This document shows, one piece after another, positions 16,453-25,409 of a DNA stretch of 64,000 nucleotides. Source of the DNA: an uncultured Flavobacterium sp. (GTDB lineage Bacteria; Bacteroidota; Bacteroidia; Flavobacteriales; Flavobacteriaceae); the NCBI RefSeq assembly GCF_963422545.1, contig NZ_OY730251.1:62001-126000 (forward strand), read 5' to 3'. The stretch's first letter is position 1, and each line of letters opens with the position of its first letter. A program made the translations under genes and the position numbers. Below the pieces are notes generated by a model. The model was not told where the DNA came from. It saw only the letters and a program-made list of their open reading frames with translations, and ran no database searches.

Positions 16453-16480
16453 CGGACAATTGTCCGGTTGACAATTGTCC
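16453..16480 (-). promoter_or_regulatory. Tandem C-box operator of the restriction-modification operon
   Basis: CGGACAATTGTCCG (perfect 14-bp palindrome, 16453-16466) is followed by GACAATTGTCC (16470-16480). Both share the core GACAATTGTC with centres 15 bp apart. They lie 23-50 bp upstream of the controller gene, where a promoter must be. On the minus strand TACATTTA lies between the operators and the ATG and may be the -7 element. Confidence 0.85.
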
Positions 16481-16535
16481 TCATTCTGTATTAGTTTTCA
16501 ACTCAATATTAACTATGGTTTTGACTTTTATCCAT

Positions 16536-16567
16536 AAAAAAAACGCCAATCATTTCTGACTGGCGTT
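16536..16567 (-). terminator. Intrinsic terminator (minus strand)
   Basis: AACGCCAG..CTGGCGTT-type hairpin (AACGCCA/TGGCGTT) followed on the minus strand by eight T. It faces transcripts from the AsmA-like gene, 280 bp upstream, and shields the R-M promoter from them. Confidence 0.8.
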
Positions 16568-16605
16568 AATTAATATTTATAAAACTTCTCATGAAACCTA
16601 AAGCC

Positions 16606-16682
16606 CTAGCCCTGATGGGAACTGCATTCTTTTGTGGTGGGGTTCACCACTAAAGATATAGTGGACAGCAGAAAATAGCTCC
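16606..16682 (-). repeat. Variable-core repeat, copy B
   Basis: On the minus strand it reads GGAGCTATTTTCTGCTGTCC...ATATCTTT, then a hairpin (AGTGGTG/CACCAC), then AAAAGAATGCAGTTCCCATCAGGGCTAG. Between it and 16846 are a CTTCGACTTCGCTCAGAGTGA unit (16736-16756) and a TTGCTTCGTTCCTCGCAATGAC unit (16783-16804). The 366-bp gap holds no gene. Confidence 0.8.
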
Positions 16683-16846
16683 TTAAAAAATTAAATTCCA
16701 ATATTTTAAATCCCAAATCCCAAATTTCAAAAACTCTTCGACTTCGCTCAGAGTGATAAATCTTTGGTGAGTTTCTAGTGTGATTGCTTCGTTCCTCGCA
16801 ATGACAAGATTGGGTTGAGGTTGTTTATTGTCTTATTGTAATAGAA

Positions 16847-19309
16847 TCACTTTTCTTTATCCTTCTTTCCCCATTTAATTTTCATTTTTCCATCATCGCC
16901 GTCGAGTGCAATTAAGTGCAGGACAATTCCGCGGTCGCGAACGGCATCGCGTTCGGCTTTGCTGGCTAGTTTGGCATCGTTTTTAGAGTTTCGGAGCGGA
17001 ATGGTGAGGGCAAGATTGGTGCCTCGGTTAAAAGAGTAAATTCCGTTGACGTCGAAGTTAAGGACGCTGGAGCTAATGGTTAAATTATTGATGTCAATTT
17101 GTTCGCCGCGCATGTTGAGGTTGCCAGACAAATCACTAAAAGTAATGTTCTTGACATCACGAAAAGGAAACGCAAATTTTCCAACTTTCATTATAGGTTC
17201 AAAGTTGAGCAAAGCGCCCTGATTGACATTAAAATCGAGTTTTCCGTGCATAGAATTCGTAATCAATTCGCCATTGCTATTTATTAAACCTGTAACATTT
17301 GCTTTGCTAGTGAGTTTTCCTTTGATATTATTTGGAGAAAAAGACTGGATTCCGAAATTGTTAAACGATCTTAAAAAACTCGCAATATCTACTTGATTTA
17401 CCTGCGCATTCGAGCTAAAATTGAAGTTTTTGCCATTTGGCACAACAATGGTGCTAAAAGTAATGCTCCCGCCAGAAGTTTGCAGGGAACCGTTTTTGAT
17501 AATAAGCTTGGAATCGATCATCTGGATTTCGGCTTTGGTATTGGTTGCGGTTAGTTTATTGTAGTTGATTTTGTCGGCTTTGAAGTTGATATCAACAACA
17601 CATTTTTCGATGGCATTGCGCAATTGATGCGACATTGTGGCTTTTTTGGGTGCTTCTTTCTTTTTCTGAGAATTACTCAAAACGCCCAGAAATTGTTTCA
17701 GATCGATATTCGGACTATAAATATCCCAGTTTACGACCATTTTCTCTGGTGCATTGTAATATAAATTGAGGAAATTATCGATTTTTCCTTCGATAGAAAA
17801 GATATTTTTATTGTGTTTGTAGGTGATTTTTTTAATCAACAAAGCGTTTTCGGTAAAGTTGAGTTGAACGTTTATTTTTTCGGCGTGAATGTTTTTCGGA
17901 ATAAAATGAAAAGATACATTTTGAACATTTACATTGCCTATAAATCGAGGTTTGTTAATAAACAAATCGACAATGTCAAATTGAAATTTCAGGTTGGCCG
18001 TGGCGTGACCTTCAGAAAACTGAATCCATTTATCGTTACTTGCCTCATTTAGTTTTGAAATATCAAAATCTGAACTTACGTAACCGGTTGCTAATGGTTT
18101 TTCGAGATTATTAATAGACAATTGCGGGATTTTGAGCGGTATATTTTGATAATTACTCGTAAAATGGGTTAAAATAATAGCCGAATTAGCATCATTAAAA
18201 CCTTCTTTTGGCTTGAAATTATTGGTAAAAATGCCTTTAAAACTACAATCGGTCAGTAATCCGTCCGGAATGCTGAGTTCGTTATTTTTAATGATGGCCT
18301 GAACCACAATTCTGGGATCGCCTTTGGCATTAAAATCGCCTTTGATGTCGCAGTTCACATCAATTTCTTTTTTCAAATTAAATCGGTTAAGCTTAGAACT
18401 GATATTTGCCGATAATAAATTGGATGCATTTTGCCATAAAATAGTGGTTCCAATATTGATTCCGAAAAGCGCATTTCCTTTGGCTAAATTAAAATAGGCA
18501 GCGATGTCAAAAGAATCAGTACCAATTTTGAGGCCTTTGGTTACAACATCAATTTTTTGTTTTACTGAGGAATATGAAACGGAAAAAGTTCCTTTAAGTT
18601 CTTTTTGTTTAGCAAAACTTCCGTGTATGGTATTAAAAGCCAAACTGGTTATTTGCGTGTCGAGAAAAACATCTGTCTGCCAATTATCACCGTCATAATC
18701 TACTTTTGCGGTTAAGCTGGCAACATCAAAATCAAATAATTTATGCCCTAAACGATTGTCCAGGATAAAGTGAACACCGCTGAGCTCGATTTGGTCAATT
18801 GTAGTTTCGGTTTCAGATTTATTTTTAGGATTTTTTTTCTTTTTAGGTTTAAAGATGTTTGCGTTCGAATAGCCATTTTCGGCTTTATAAACATAAATAT
18901 TGGCTTCGTTAATGAGGATTTTATGAATGTTGATTTCATGTTGCAATAAACTCCAAACATTCAGTCGAACTTCGATTTCTTTTGCGTTTAATAAAGTATG
19001 TTTGTGTGTTTGCCATTGATTGTCTTTGATTTCAACATCTTTTAAGGCCAATGTAAAGTTGGGAAAACCAGTTAGAAACTTATAGTGGAAATCGCCAATA
19101 TGGAATTTTCCGTTAATGTTTTCGTTGATTTTGGTGTTGACTTTGGCTATAATTTCGGTTTTATTTTGTTTGAAATAAATTGATAATCCGCCGCAGGCAA
19201 GAAGCAGTAAAACAATAAGACCCAGAATAAAAAAGCCAAAACGTTTGGCATATTTTTTAAAACGAACCGATTGTAAAAAGTTTTTTATTTGTTGTAAGAT
19301 TGCTTTCAT
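16847..19309 (-). CDS. AsmA-like inner-membrane protein
   Basis: 820 residues. One N-terminal membrane anchor (about 23-46, GFFILGLIVLLLLACGGLSIYF) is followed by a long periplasmic beta-rich region. The start KTEIIAKVNTKINENINGKFHIGDFHYKFLTGFPNFTLALKDVEI and the C-terminal LDFNVNQGALLNFEPIMKVGKF.. DLSGNLNMRGEQIDINNLTI are AsmA/TamB-like. Family members affect outer-membrane assembly or bridge the membranes for lipid transport. It is monocistronic, with a repeat-filled 3' region before the terminator at 16536. Confidence 0.85.
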   Translation of the reverse strand: MKAILQQIKNFLQSVRFKKYAKRFGFFILGLIVLLLLACGGLSIYFKQNKTEIIAKVNTKINENINGKFHIGDFHYKFLTGFPNFTLALKDVEIKDNQWQTHKHTLLNAKEIEVRLNVWSLLQHEINIHKILINEANIYVYKAENGYSNANIFKPKKKKNPKNKSETETTIDQIELSGVHFILDNRLGHKLFDFDVASLTAKVDYDGDNWQTDVFLDTQITSLAFNTIHGSFAKQKELKGTFSVSYSSVKQKIDVVTKGLKIGTDSFDIAAYFNLAKGNALFGINIGTTILWQNASNLLSANISSKLNRFNLKKEIDVNCDIKGDFNAKGDPRIVVQAIIKNNELSIPDGLLTDCSFKGIFTNNFKPKEGFNDANSAIILTHFTSNYQNIPLKIPQLSINNLEKPLATGYVSSDFDISKLNEASNDKWIQFSEGHATANLKFQFDIVDLFINKPRFIGNVNVQNVSFHFIPKNIHAEKINVQLNFTENALLIKKITYKHNKNIFSIEGKIDNFLNLYYNAPEKMVVNWDIYSPNIDLKQFLGVLSNSQKKKEAPKKATMSHQLRNAIEKCVVDINFKADKINYNKLTATNTKAEIQMIDSKLIIKNGSLQTSGGSITFSTIVVPNGKNFNFSSNAQVNQVDIASFLRSFNNFGIQSFSPNNIKGKLTSKANVTGLINSNGELITNSMHGKLDFNVNQGALLNFEPIMKVGKFAFPFRDVKNITFSDLSGNLNMRGEQIDINNLTISSSVLNFDVNGIYSFNRGTNLALTIPLRNSKNDAKLASKAERDAVRDRGIVLHLIALDGDDGKMKIKWGKKDKEK

Positions 19310-19491
19310 CTGAACGAATTTTCTGAATCATTAAAGATAAGGTAAAAAACTGACGTTTTTATAAAAAGATGGCCTTTAGTCAGTTGCAGGTTAAAACCTA
19401 CAAACAATATTTTTCGTGTTAATATAATTATTGACAATACATTTATAATGAAAACTAATTTTGGAATGGTGTTTCGTTTGTATTTAATTTT

Positions 19492-19499
19492 TAAATTTG
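19492..19499 (+). promoter_or_regulatory. Possible trxA -7 promoter element
   Basis: TAAATTTG matches TAnnTTTG exactly and would give a leader of about 50 nt. No TTG occurs at the expected distance upstream, so the call is tentative. Confidence 0.4.
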
Positions 19500-19554
19500 T
19501 ACTCTAGTTTGAAGCTTAACAATTCAGACGATAATTTTAAAAAGATAAGAAATT

Positions 19555-19872
19555 ATGGCATTAGCAATAACAGATGCTACTTTTGATGAAGTAGTTTTGA
19601 AATCAGATAAACCGGTAATGGTAGATTTTTGGGCAGCATGGTGTGGTCCTTGTAGAATGGTTGGTCCAATCATCGACCAAATCAGCGAAGAGTACGCAGG
19701 TAAAGTAGTTGTTGGTAAAGTAGATGTAGATGCAAACCAGGAATTCGCTGCAAAATATGGTGTGCGCAACATACCAACCGTTTTGGTTTTTCATAACGGT
19801 GAAGTAGTAGGAAAGCAAGTAGGAGTTGCTCCGAAACAAACCTATTCAGATAGTTTAGACGCTTTGTTGTAA
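19555..19872 (+). CDS. trxA: Thioredoxin
   Basis: 105 residues, full length, with the redox motif WCGPC (Cys30, Cys33) in MVDFWAAWCGPCRM, the cis-Pro in VRNIPTVLVFHNGE and the buried Asp in VDFW. Cytoplasmic, general disulfide reductase. It stands alone between the divergent AsmA-like gene and the M1 peptidase and ends at its own terminator. Confidence 0.96.
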   Translation: MALAITDATFDEVVLKSDKPVMVDFWAAWCGPCRMVGPIIDQISEEYAGKVVVGKVDVDANQEFAAKYGVRNIPTVLVFHNGEVVGKQVGVAPKQTYSDSLDALL

Positions 19873-19897
19873 TCGTAAGATTATGATTTATATAAAG

Positions 19898-19926
19898 AAG
19901 GTTTGGCGAAAGTCAAACCTTTTTTA
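19898..19926 (+). terminator. trxA terminator
   Basis: AAGGTTTG-GCGAAAGT-CAAACCTT followed by a T-run. The rest of 19927-20178 holds GCCAATAATTACACTAATTTTCGCG and CACAGATTAAATGATTTTCACAG dispersed repeats and no gene. Confidence 0.82.
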
Positions 19927-19937
19927 TTTTGTTTTTC

Positions 19938-20126
19938 TGCCAATAATTACACTAATTTTCGCGAATTATTTATTTTGATGCTGCTTTAAAAAGTTAGCCA
20001 CAGATTAAATGATTTTCACAGATTGGAAATCAATTTAATTCTTTTAATCTGCGGCAAAAAAATATCAGAAGGTTTATCATATAAACAGAACTTGGTTTAA
20101 AACTATTTTAATTCGTGGCAAACTTT
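19938..20126. repeat. Dispersed CACGAATT / CACAGATTAAA repeats
   Basis: AATTACACTAATTTTCGCGAATT, GCCACAGATTAAATGATTTTC, CTTTTAATCTGCGGC and TTTAATTCGTGGC phrases match the families at 3345, 4968 and 60085. The partial arms suggest two overlapping decayed inverted repeats. Confidence 0.6.
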
Positions 20127-20178
20127 CTTTTAATCCGAATCCTTTTTTTTATTTTTAACGAATCTTATATTCTTAAAA

Positions 20179-22758
20179 ATGAAAATTCTTCACAGCTTTA
20201 TTTGTTCTCTGGTATGTACTGCAATTGGATTTTCTCAATCAAAACAAACACAAGTTTGTCTTTTGGATAATGGGGTTTCAGAAATATTGGCTACTTATAG
20301 AAAACAAGAAATATCAAATGTCACTTATGGACTTTCATTTGAAATTCCGAATAAAAAAGAAGAAGAAATTAAAGCCAATTTGGTTTTAGAGCTGACTTTG
20401 CCAAAATATTCTAAACCCTATATTTATTTAGATTTTAAAGTAAAAACGGAAAACATAAAAGCGATTGAAGCCAATGGAAAAGAGGTTTCAATTGTACACG
20501 AAAACGGACATATTGTTATTTCTTCAGAAGCTTTAATTGCAGGAAAAAATACCATTGCAATTTCTTTTATTGCAGGAGATTTATCTTTAAACAGAAACGA
20601 CGATTTTCTTTATACCTTATTAGTTCCGGATCGAGCGAGTACGTTGTTTCCGTGTTTCGATCAGCCGGACATAAAAGCGACTTATAAGCTGAGTTTGACT
20701 GTGCCAAAAGATTGGTCGGTTTTGGCTGGAGCCGATGTAAAAGAGAAAGTCGAAAAAGGTGATTTTACAGCGTATACTTTTAAAGAATCAGATAAAATGA
20801 GCACCTATTTATTTTCATTTGTTGCCGGAAAATTTAAAAGTGTAACACAAAAACTCAGCAATTTAGAAATGACTATGTTGTATCGCGAAAATAATCCGGA
20901 GAAGATTCAGGTTAGTACTGATACCATTTTTAAATTGCACGAACAATCTTTAGAATTCTTAGAAAAATATACCCATTATAAATTTCCATTTCAGAAGTTG
21001 GATTTTGCTTCGATTCCGGTTTTTCAATATGGCGGAATGGAACATGTTGGCGCAATTCAGTACAGAGAATCGACTTTGTTTTTGGATAATAGCGCAACCG
21101 ACAGCGAGAAATTAGACCGCGCGAAACTTATCGCGCACGAGACTTCGCATATGTGGTTTGGTGATTTGGTTACGATGAAATGGTTTGATGATGTCTGGAT
21201 GAAAGAAGTGTTTGCGAATTTTATGGCAGACAAAATCATGAACCCTGTTTTTCCGAAAGTCAATCATAATTTACAGTTTTTTAGCGCGCATTATGCCAAC
21301 GCTTACGCGGAAGACCGTTCGTTAGGTACACATCCGATAAAACAGCATTTGGCTAATTTGAAAGATGCGGGTTCGCTTTACGGAAGTATTATTTACAACA
21401 AAGCGCCAATTATGATGCGTCAATTAGAAGCTTCGATGGGAAAGGAAGCTTTTCAGAAAGGAATCGAGAAATACATTCAAAAATACGCCAATAGTAATGC
21501 CGACTGGAATAATTTAGTTGAAATTCTGGATGCCGAAACACCGCTCGACATGAAAAAATGGAGTGAGGTTTGGGTAAAAAGATCGGGAAGAGCCATTTTT
21601 ACAGATAAGATTGAATACGATTCTAAAAACAGAATCGCAACCTTTGAAATTGAGCAAAAAGCGGAAGATGGATCGAGTAATATCTGGCCCCAGATTTTTC
21701 AGATTGGGTTGGTTTATGCGAATAATGTGAAGGTTTTAAACGTCAATATAAAAGATAAAAGTCTTTCTTTAAAAGAAGCAATCGGACTTGAGAAACCTTT
21801 AAATATCATTTATAATTATAATGGTTTTGGATACGGTGTTTTTCCGCTTGGCGCAAATAATTTGAATACAATTTCAAGTTTAAACGATGAAGTTGCAAGA
21901 GCTTCAGCTTATGTGAATTTATATGAGAATATGTTGGCAGGAAATATTGTGCCAAGTTACGTTTTTGCCGTTTTCTTGAAAGGAATTCAAGTTGAAAAAA
22001 ATGAGTTAGTTTTAAAAATAATAACCAATCAAACAAGTAATATTTTCTGGAAATTTTTGACTGAACAACAAAAAAATAAAGTTCACACAACTCTTGAAAG
22101 TGTCGTTTATGCTGAATTACAATCAAATTCAGTCAGCAATATCAAAAAGACTTTATTTAATTTATTCAGTTCAATCTCTTATTCAGATTCGGGGAAAGCC
22201 AAATTATATCAAATTTGGAATAAAGAAATCGTGATTCCGGGTTTGAAATTAAATGAAGACGATTATACTAACATTGCAATGAATCTGGCAATTTTTAAAC
22301 ATGAAAAAGCAGATGAAATCTTAAATAAAACCAGAGCAACAATTACAAATCCGGACAAACAAAAGCGATTTGAGTTTTTGCTTCCTTCTTTATCCAAAGA
22401 CGAATCGGTTCGATCTGCTTTTATGGAATCTTTAAAAGATGATAAAAACAGAGAAAAAGAATCTTGGGTTTCTGTTGGTTTGGCTAATATTCATCATCCT
22501 TTACGTCAGGAAAATGCGCAAAAATATATTTGGTTTTCGTTAGATTTGATTGATGAAATTCAGCGTACCGGAGATATTTTCTTTCCGAAAGACTGGCTCA
22601 ATAATACGATTGGGAAATATTCTTCGAAATATGCTTATGATGAAGTACAGCGTTTCTTAAAAGAAAACCCTAATTTTAGTCCGATATTAAAACGAAAATT
22701 ATTGCAGGCGACAGATGGTTTGTACCGCGCCCAAAATATTAAAAAAGAAACCGAATGA
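20179..22758 (+). CDS. M1-family aminopeptidase, exported
   Basis: 859 residues with signal peptide (MKILHSFICSLVCTAIGFSQS). Zinc site HETSH (His320, Glu321, His324) with the third ligand Glu343 in MKEVFANF, at the usual 18-residue spacing. The exopeptidase motif reads GGMEHVGA in place of GAMEN. The N-terminal beta domain includes LYTLLVPDRASTLFPCFDQPDIKA. It should trim N-terminal residues from peptides in the periplasm or at the cell surface. The stop overlaps the DUF58 start by 4 bp (ATGA). Confidence 0.93.
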   Translation: MKILHSFICSLVCTAIGFSQSKQTQVCLLDNGVSEILATYRKQEISNVTYGLSFEIPNKKEEEIKANLVLELTLPKYSKPYIYLDFKVKTENIKAIEANGKEVSIVHENGHIVISSEALIAGKNTIAISFIAGDLSLNRNDDFLYTLLVPDRASTLFPCFDQPDIKATYKLSLTVPKDWSVLAGADVKEKVEKGDFTAYTFKESDKMSTYLFSFVAGKFKSVTQKLSNLEMTMLYRENNPEKIQVSTDTIFKLHEQSLEFLEKYTHYKFPFQKLDFASIPVFQYGGMEHVGAIQYRESTLFLDNSATDSEKLDRAKLIAHETSHMWFGDLVTMKWFDDVWMKEVFANFMADKIMNPVFPKVNHNLQFFSAHYANAYAEDRSLGTHPIKQHLANLKDAGSLYGSIIYNKAPIMMRQLEASMGKEAFQKGIEKYIQKYANSNADWNNLVEILDAETPLDMKKWSEVWVKRSGRAIFTDKIEYDSKNRIATFEIEQKAEDGSSNIWPQIFQIGLVYANNVKVLNVNIKDKSLSLKEAIGLEKPLNIIYNYNGFGYGVFPLGANNLNTISSLNDEVARASAYVNLYENMLAGNIVPSYVFAVFLKGIQVEKNELVLKIITNQTSNIFWKFLTEQQKNKVHTTLESVVYAELQSNSVSNIKKTLFNLFSSISYSDSGKAKLYQIWNKEIVIPGLKLNEDDYTNIAMNLAIFKHEKADEILNKTRATITNPDKQKRFEFLLPSLSKDESVRSAFMESLKDDKNREKESWVSVGLANIHHPLRQENAQKYIWFSLDLIDEIQRTGDIFFPKDWLNNTIGKYSSKYAYDEVQRFLKENPNFSPILKRKLLQATDGLYRAQNIKKETE

Positions 22759-23681
22759 AAATCGAATCGGAAATAGAGAAAATATCCAGTTTTCAGCATC
22801 TCGAAATGTTGGCCAATCAGGTTGTAGAAGGTTTTATATCCGGAATGCATAAAAGTCCGTTTCATGGATTTTCGGCTGAATTTGCTGAGCATAAAGTGTA
22901 TAATGCTGGAGAAAGTACCAAACATATTGATTGGAAGTTGTTTGCCAAAACAGATCGTTTGTATACCAAACGTTTTGAGGAAGAAACCAATTTACGTTGT
23001 CATCTTATTGTTGATAATTCGTCCTCGATGCATTATCCGGAATTAAAATCAAATCAGCTTTTTTATCAAAAGAAGATTGGTTTTGCGGTTCTGGCATCAG
23101 CAGTTTTGATGAATATCTTAAAGAAACAACGCGATGCTGTGGGTTTGAGTGTTTTCTCAGACAGTTACGAATATTATGCTCCGGAAAAAGGAAGCGATCG
23201 CCATCATAGAATGTTGCTCAATAAACTAGAGCAATTATTAGAACAGCCAAAACTCAAAAAAAGTACTGATACTATTACTTATCTGCATCAAATTGCAGAG
23301 AAAATGCATCGTCGCTCGATGATTATTTTGTTTACAGATATGTTTCAGTCAGAAGATGAGGAAAAGTTATTTAATGCTTTGCAGCATTTAAAACACAATA
23401 AACATAAAGTAGTTTTGTTTCATGTTGTCGATGATAAAACCGAGCTCAAATTTGATTTCGATAATGCACCAAGAAAATTTATAGATCTGGAATCTGGCGA
23501 AGAAGTATCGATTTTTGCCGATAACGTAAAAGTAGAATACGAAAAAAGGGCAGAGGAATACTTTAAAAAACTGTCTTTGACTTGTGCAAAGAATCAAATT
23601 AAATATGTTCCTGTCAATGTTGAAGATAATTTTGAAAAAATATTGACTACATATTTAGTTGAAAAACAAAACTTTGGCTAA
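22755..23681 (+). CDS. DUF58 / von Willebrand A-like protein
   Basis: 308 residues. The DUF58 signature GFSAEFAEHKVYNAGESTKHIDWKLFAKTDRLYTKRFEEETNLR is followed by a VWA-like domain with a MIDAS-type DNSSSMH. Such proteins usually pair with a MoxR ATPase, not seen here. Translation is coupled to the M1 peptidase upstream by an ATGA overlap. No signal peptide, so it is cytoplasmic. Function unknown beyond family. Confidence 0.85.
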   Translation: MKIESEIEKISSFQHLEMLANQVVEGFISGMHKSPFHGFSAEFAEHKVYNAGESTKHIDWKLFAKTDRLYTKRFEEETNLRCHLIVDNSSSMHYPELKSNQLFYQKKIGFAVLASAVLMNILKKQRDAVGLSVFSDSYEYYAPEKGSDRHHRMLLNKLEQLLEQPKLKKSTDTITYLHQIAEKMHRRSMIILFTDMFQSEDEEKLFNALQHLKHNKHKVVLFHVVDDKTELKFDFDNAPRKFIDLESGEEVSIFADNVKVEYEKRAEEYFKKLSLTCAKNQIKYVPVNVEDNFEKILTTYLVEKQNFG

Positions 23682-23719
23682 TAATTTAAAAATATATTTA
23701 ATTTTTTTTAGCAAAACAC

Positions 23720-23749
23720 TTGCAGAAACGAAATTCTGTACTATCTTTG
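23720..23749 (+). promoter_or_regulatory. Promoter of first tRNA-Asp gene
   Basis: TTG (23720-23722), 19 bp, then TATCTTTG (23742-23749): an exact Bacteroidetes -33/-7 pair, 19 bp before the tRNA. Confidence 0.8.
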
Positions 23750-23767
23750 CAACCGCAATAACGCAGA

Positions 23768-23841
23768 GGTTTGGTAGTTCAGTTGGTTAGAATACATGCC
23801 TGTCACGCATGGGGTCGCGGGTTCGAGTCCCGTCCAGACCG
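23768..23841 (+). tRNA. tRNA-Asp (anticodon GTC), copy 1
   Basis: 74 nt. Acceptor GGTTTGG pairs with CCAGACC, anticodon stem CATGC/GCATG encloses CTGTCAC with GTC, and the T arm carries GGTTCGAGTCC. Discriminator G; CCA is not encoded. Identical to the copy at 24322. Confidence 0.97.
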
Positions 23842-23851
23842 CAATATTGGG

Positions 23852-23881
23852 AAAAGCCTTTCTGTTAAGAAAGGCTTTTTT
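23852..23881 (+). terminator. Terminator of first tRNA-Asp
   Basis: AAAAGCCTTTCTGTTAAGAAAGGCTTTTTT hairpin with T-run, 11 bp after the tRNA. Confidence 0.9.
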
Positions 23882-24272
23882 GCCCAAAAACGGTATCTAA
23901 GATTAGTTGTGTTGTTTGCTACGACTTTGTAACTCGTAGCTGGTTTAGTAGTTAGACCAATGAAAAGCTTTCCACTTTTGTGGATGGCTTTTTTGATTTA
24001 TAGCCATTTGGTAAATTCCAATTCTTTAAATTCCAAATTTTAATTTTTAACTGCAAAGCACGCTAAGATATCTTAAAGAATGTAAAGTTCGCAAAGCTAA
24101 TAATTGATAAAGCTTTGCGAACTTTGTGTTTATTTAGGTGATCAATAAAAAATCTTTGCGCTCTTTGCGGTTAAAAAGAAAGAAAGTTCTTCTTTTTTGG
24201 TTTGAATGTGGAATTTTAAAATATTGGAATTTAGTAGATTAAAATTTTATTGATTTTTATTTGCAAAAACCC
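23882..24272. repeat. Spacer between the tRNA-Asp copies, with TTTGCG-type repeats
   Basis: No gene. It contains phrases of the AAAGTTCGCAAAGC / CTTTGCGAACTTTGTG family (24086-24128, inverted pair) and TCTTTGCGGTTAAAA (24160-24176), also found near 1410, 7620, 8640, 29980, 33860, 34070 and 45320. Confidence 0.55.
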
Positions 24273-24302
24273 TTGCAGAATCAAAGTTCTATTGTATTTT
24301 TG
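24273..24302 (+). promoter_or_regulatory. Promoter of second tRNA-Asp gene
   Basis: TTG (24273-24275), 19 bp, TATTTTTG (24295-24302). The same spacing and part of the same sequence (CTTGCAGAA) as the first copy shows the promoter was duplicated with the gene. Confidence 0.8.
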
Positions 24303-24321
24303 CACTCACAATAACGCAGTT

Positions 24322-24395
24322 GGTTTGGTAGTTCAGTTGGTTAGAATACATGCCTGTCACGCATGGGGTCGCGGGTTCGAGTCCCGTCCAGACCG
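24322..24395 (+). tRNA. tRNA-Asp (anticodon GTC), copy 2
   Basis: 74 nt, identical to 23768-23841, with the same leader phrase AATAACGCAG and a near-identical downstream terminator. Confidence 0.97.
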
Positions 24396-24407
24396 CAATA
24401 TTGGAAG

Positions 24408-24440
24408 AAGCCTTTCTTAACGGAAAGGCTTTTTTATTTT
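24408..24440 (+). terminator. Terminator of second tRNA-Asp
   Basis: AAGCCTTTC-TTAACG-GAAAGGCTT followed by T-run and TATTTT. Confidence 0.88.
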
Positions 24441-24580
24441 AGAAGGTTTTCTAAAATAAATCCCAATCTTTTAAAATTCCAAATTCCAATGATATCAGTA
24501 TTCAATTGGAATTTGGAATTTTTTATTTGGAATTTTATTTCCCTATATTTATATCAGAAGAAAGATATTCAATTACTTCA

Positions 24581-25402
24581 ATGGAACATTCCGGTCAGAA
24601 ACTAGATAAGTATTACATCAAAAAAGTAGATGCTGATAAAAAAAGCATTTACTGTCACCACGATTTGATGGGAGAATTGTTCATTCCACCGCATAGACAC
24701 AACAAAGCGCAAATGCTCTATGCGGAAGGGGATGTAGTTTTTGTAACGACAGAAACAAAAACCTATTTTTTGCCGGCAAGACATTTTATTTGGATTCCGA
24801 GTGGAGTGGAGCATAGTATTGAACCGAAATCAGAAAGTGTTACGATGAGGAATTTGTATTTTCCGATTGAAAAAGAAGAAGATAACTTTTATAAAGTAGA
24901 AGGGATTTATCCGGTGAATAACTTACTGCTGCAAATGATGCTTTTTACCAATCGATGGAATGGTGATCTTAAAAAAGGAACGCCAAACTTTGCCATTGCT
25001 AAAGCCATAAAAGCGATTCTTCCTCAAATTTGCACCAATAATTTACCTTTAGAATTACCACAGCCAAAAGACAAGCGACTCGGAAAAATTCTGCGTTATA
25101 TTGAGAATAATCTGGGCGAAACGATTCTATTTGCAGATGTCGCGCATGAATTTGGCTATAGCGAACGCTCTTTGTATCGCTTGTTTCAAAAAGATCTCAA
25201 AATGTCATTTATTCAATATTATACCATTCGCAGAATCTTAAAAGCGATTGAACTTTTATTAGAAAGAAAACTTTCGGTAAAGGAGGTAGCTCAGGAAGTT
25301 GGTTACAATAGTGTTCCGACTTTTAGCAACACTTTTTTCAAAATTTTAGGACAAAGACCTTCTGATTACTTAAATGGCGAAGAGATTTTAGAACGAAAAT
25401 AA
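24581..25402 (+). CDS. AraC-family transcriptional regulator
   Basis: 273 residues. An N-terminal cupin sensor domain (HDLMGELFIPPHRHNKAQMLYAEGDVVF, PARHFIWIPSGVEHSIEP) precedes two C-terminal helix-turn-helices (ETILFADVAHEFGYSERSLYRLFQKDL and LSVKEVAQEVGYNSVPTFSNTFFKILGQRPSDYL). I chose the ATG at 24581; a longer frame from 24506 runs through a repeated GGAATTTGGAATTTT stretch. It precedes the efflux operon on the same strand and is its likely regulator. Confidence 0.9.
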   Translation: MEHSGQKLDKYYIKKVDADKKSIYCHHDLMGELFIPPHRHNKAQMLYAEGDVVFVTTETKTYFLPARHFIWIPSGVEHSIEPKSESVTMRNLYFPIEKEEDNFYKVEGIYPVNNLLLQMMLFTNRWNGDLKKGTPNFAIAKAIKAILPQICTNNLPLELPQPKDKRLGKILRYIENNLGETILFADVAHEFGYSERSLYRLFQKDLKMSFIQYYTIRRILKAIELLLERKLSVKEVAQEVGYNSVPTFSNTFFKILGQRPSDYLNGEEILERK

Positions 25403-25409
25403 TTTTTTA

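Noticed and set aside
12001..16480. Search for direct repeats bordering the R-M island as attachment sites
   Set aside because: I could not see matching sequences at the two ends, and no integrase or tRNA is adjacent.
16225..16494. Plus-strand frame opposite the controller gene
   Set aside because: It is antisense to a clear helix-turn-helix protein and contains the operator palindromes.
24363..24605. Open frame starting inside the second tRNA-Asp
   Set aside because: It begins in the tRNA, passes the terminator and overlaps the AraC start; it is chance.
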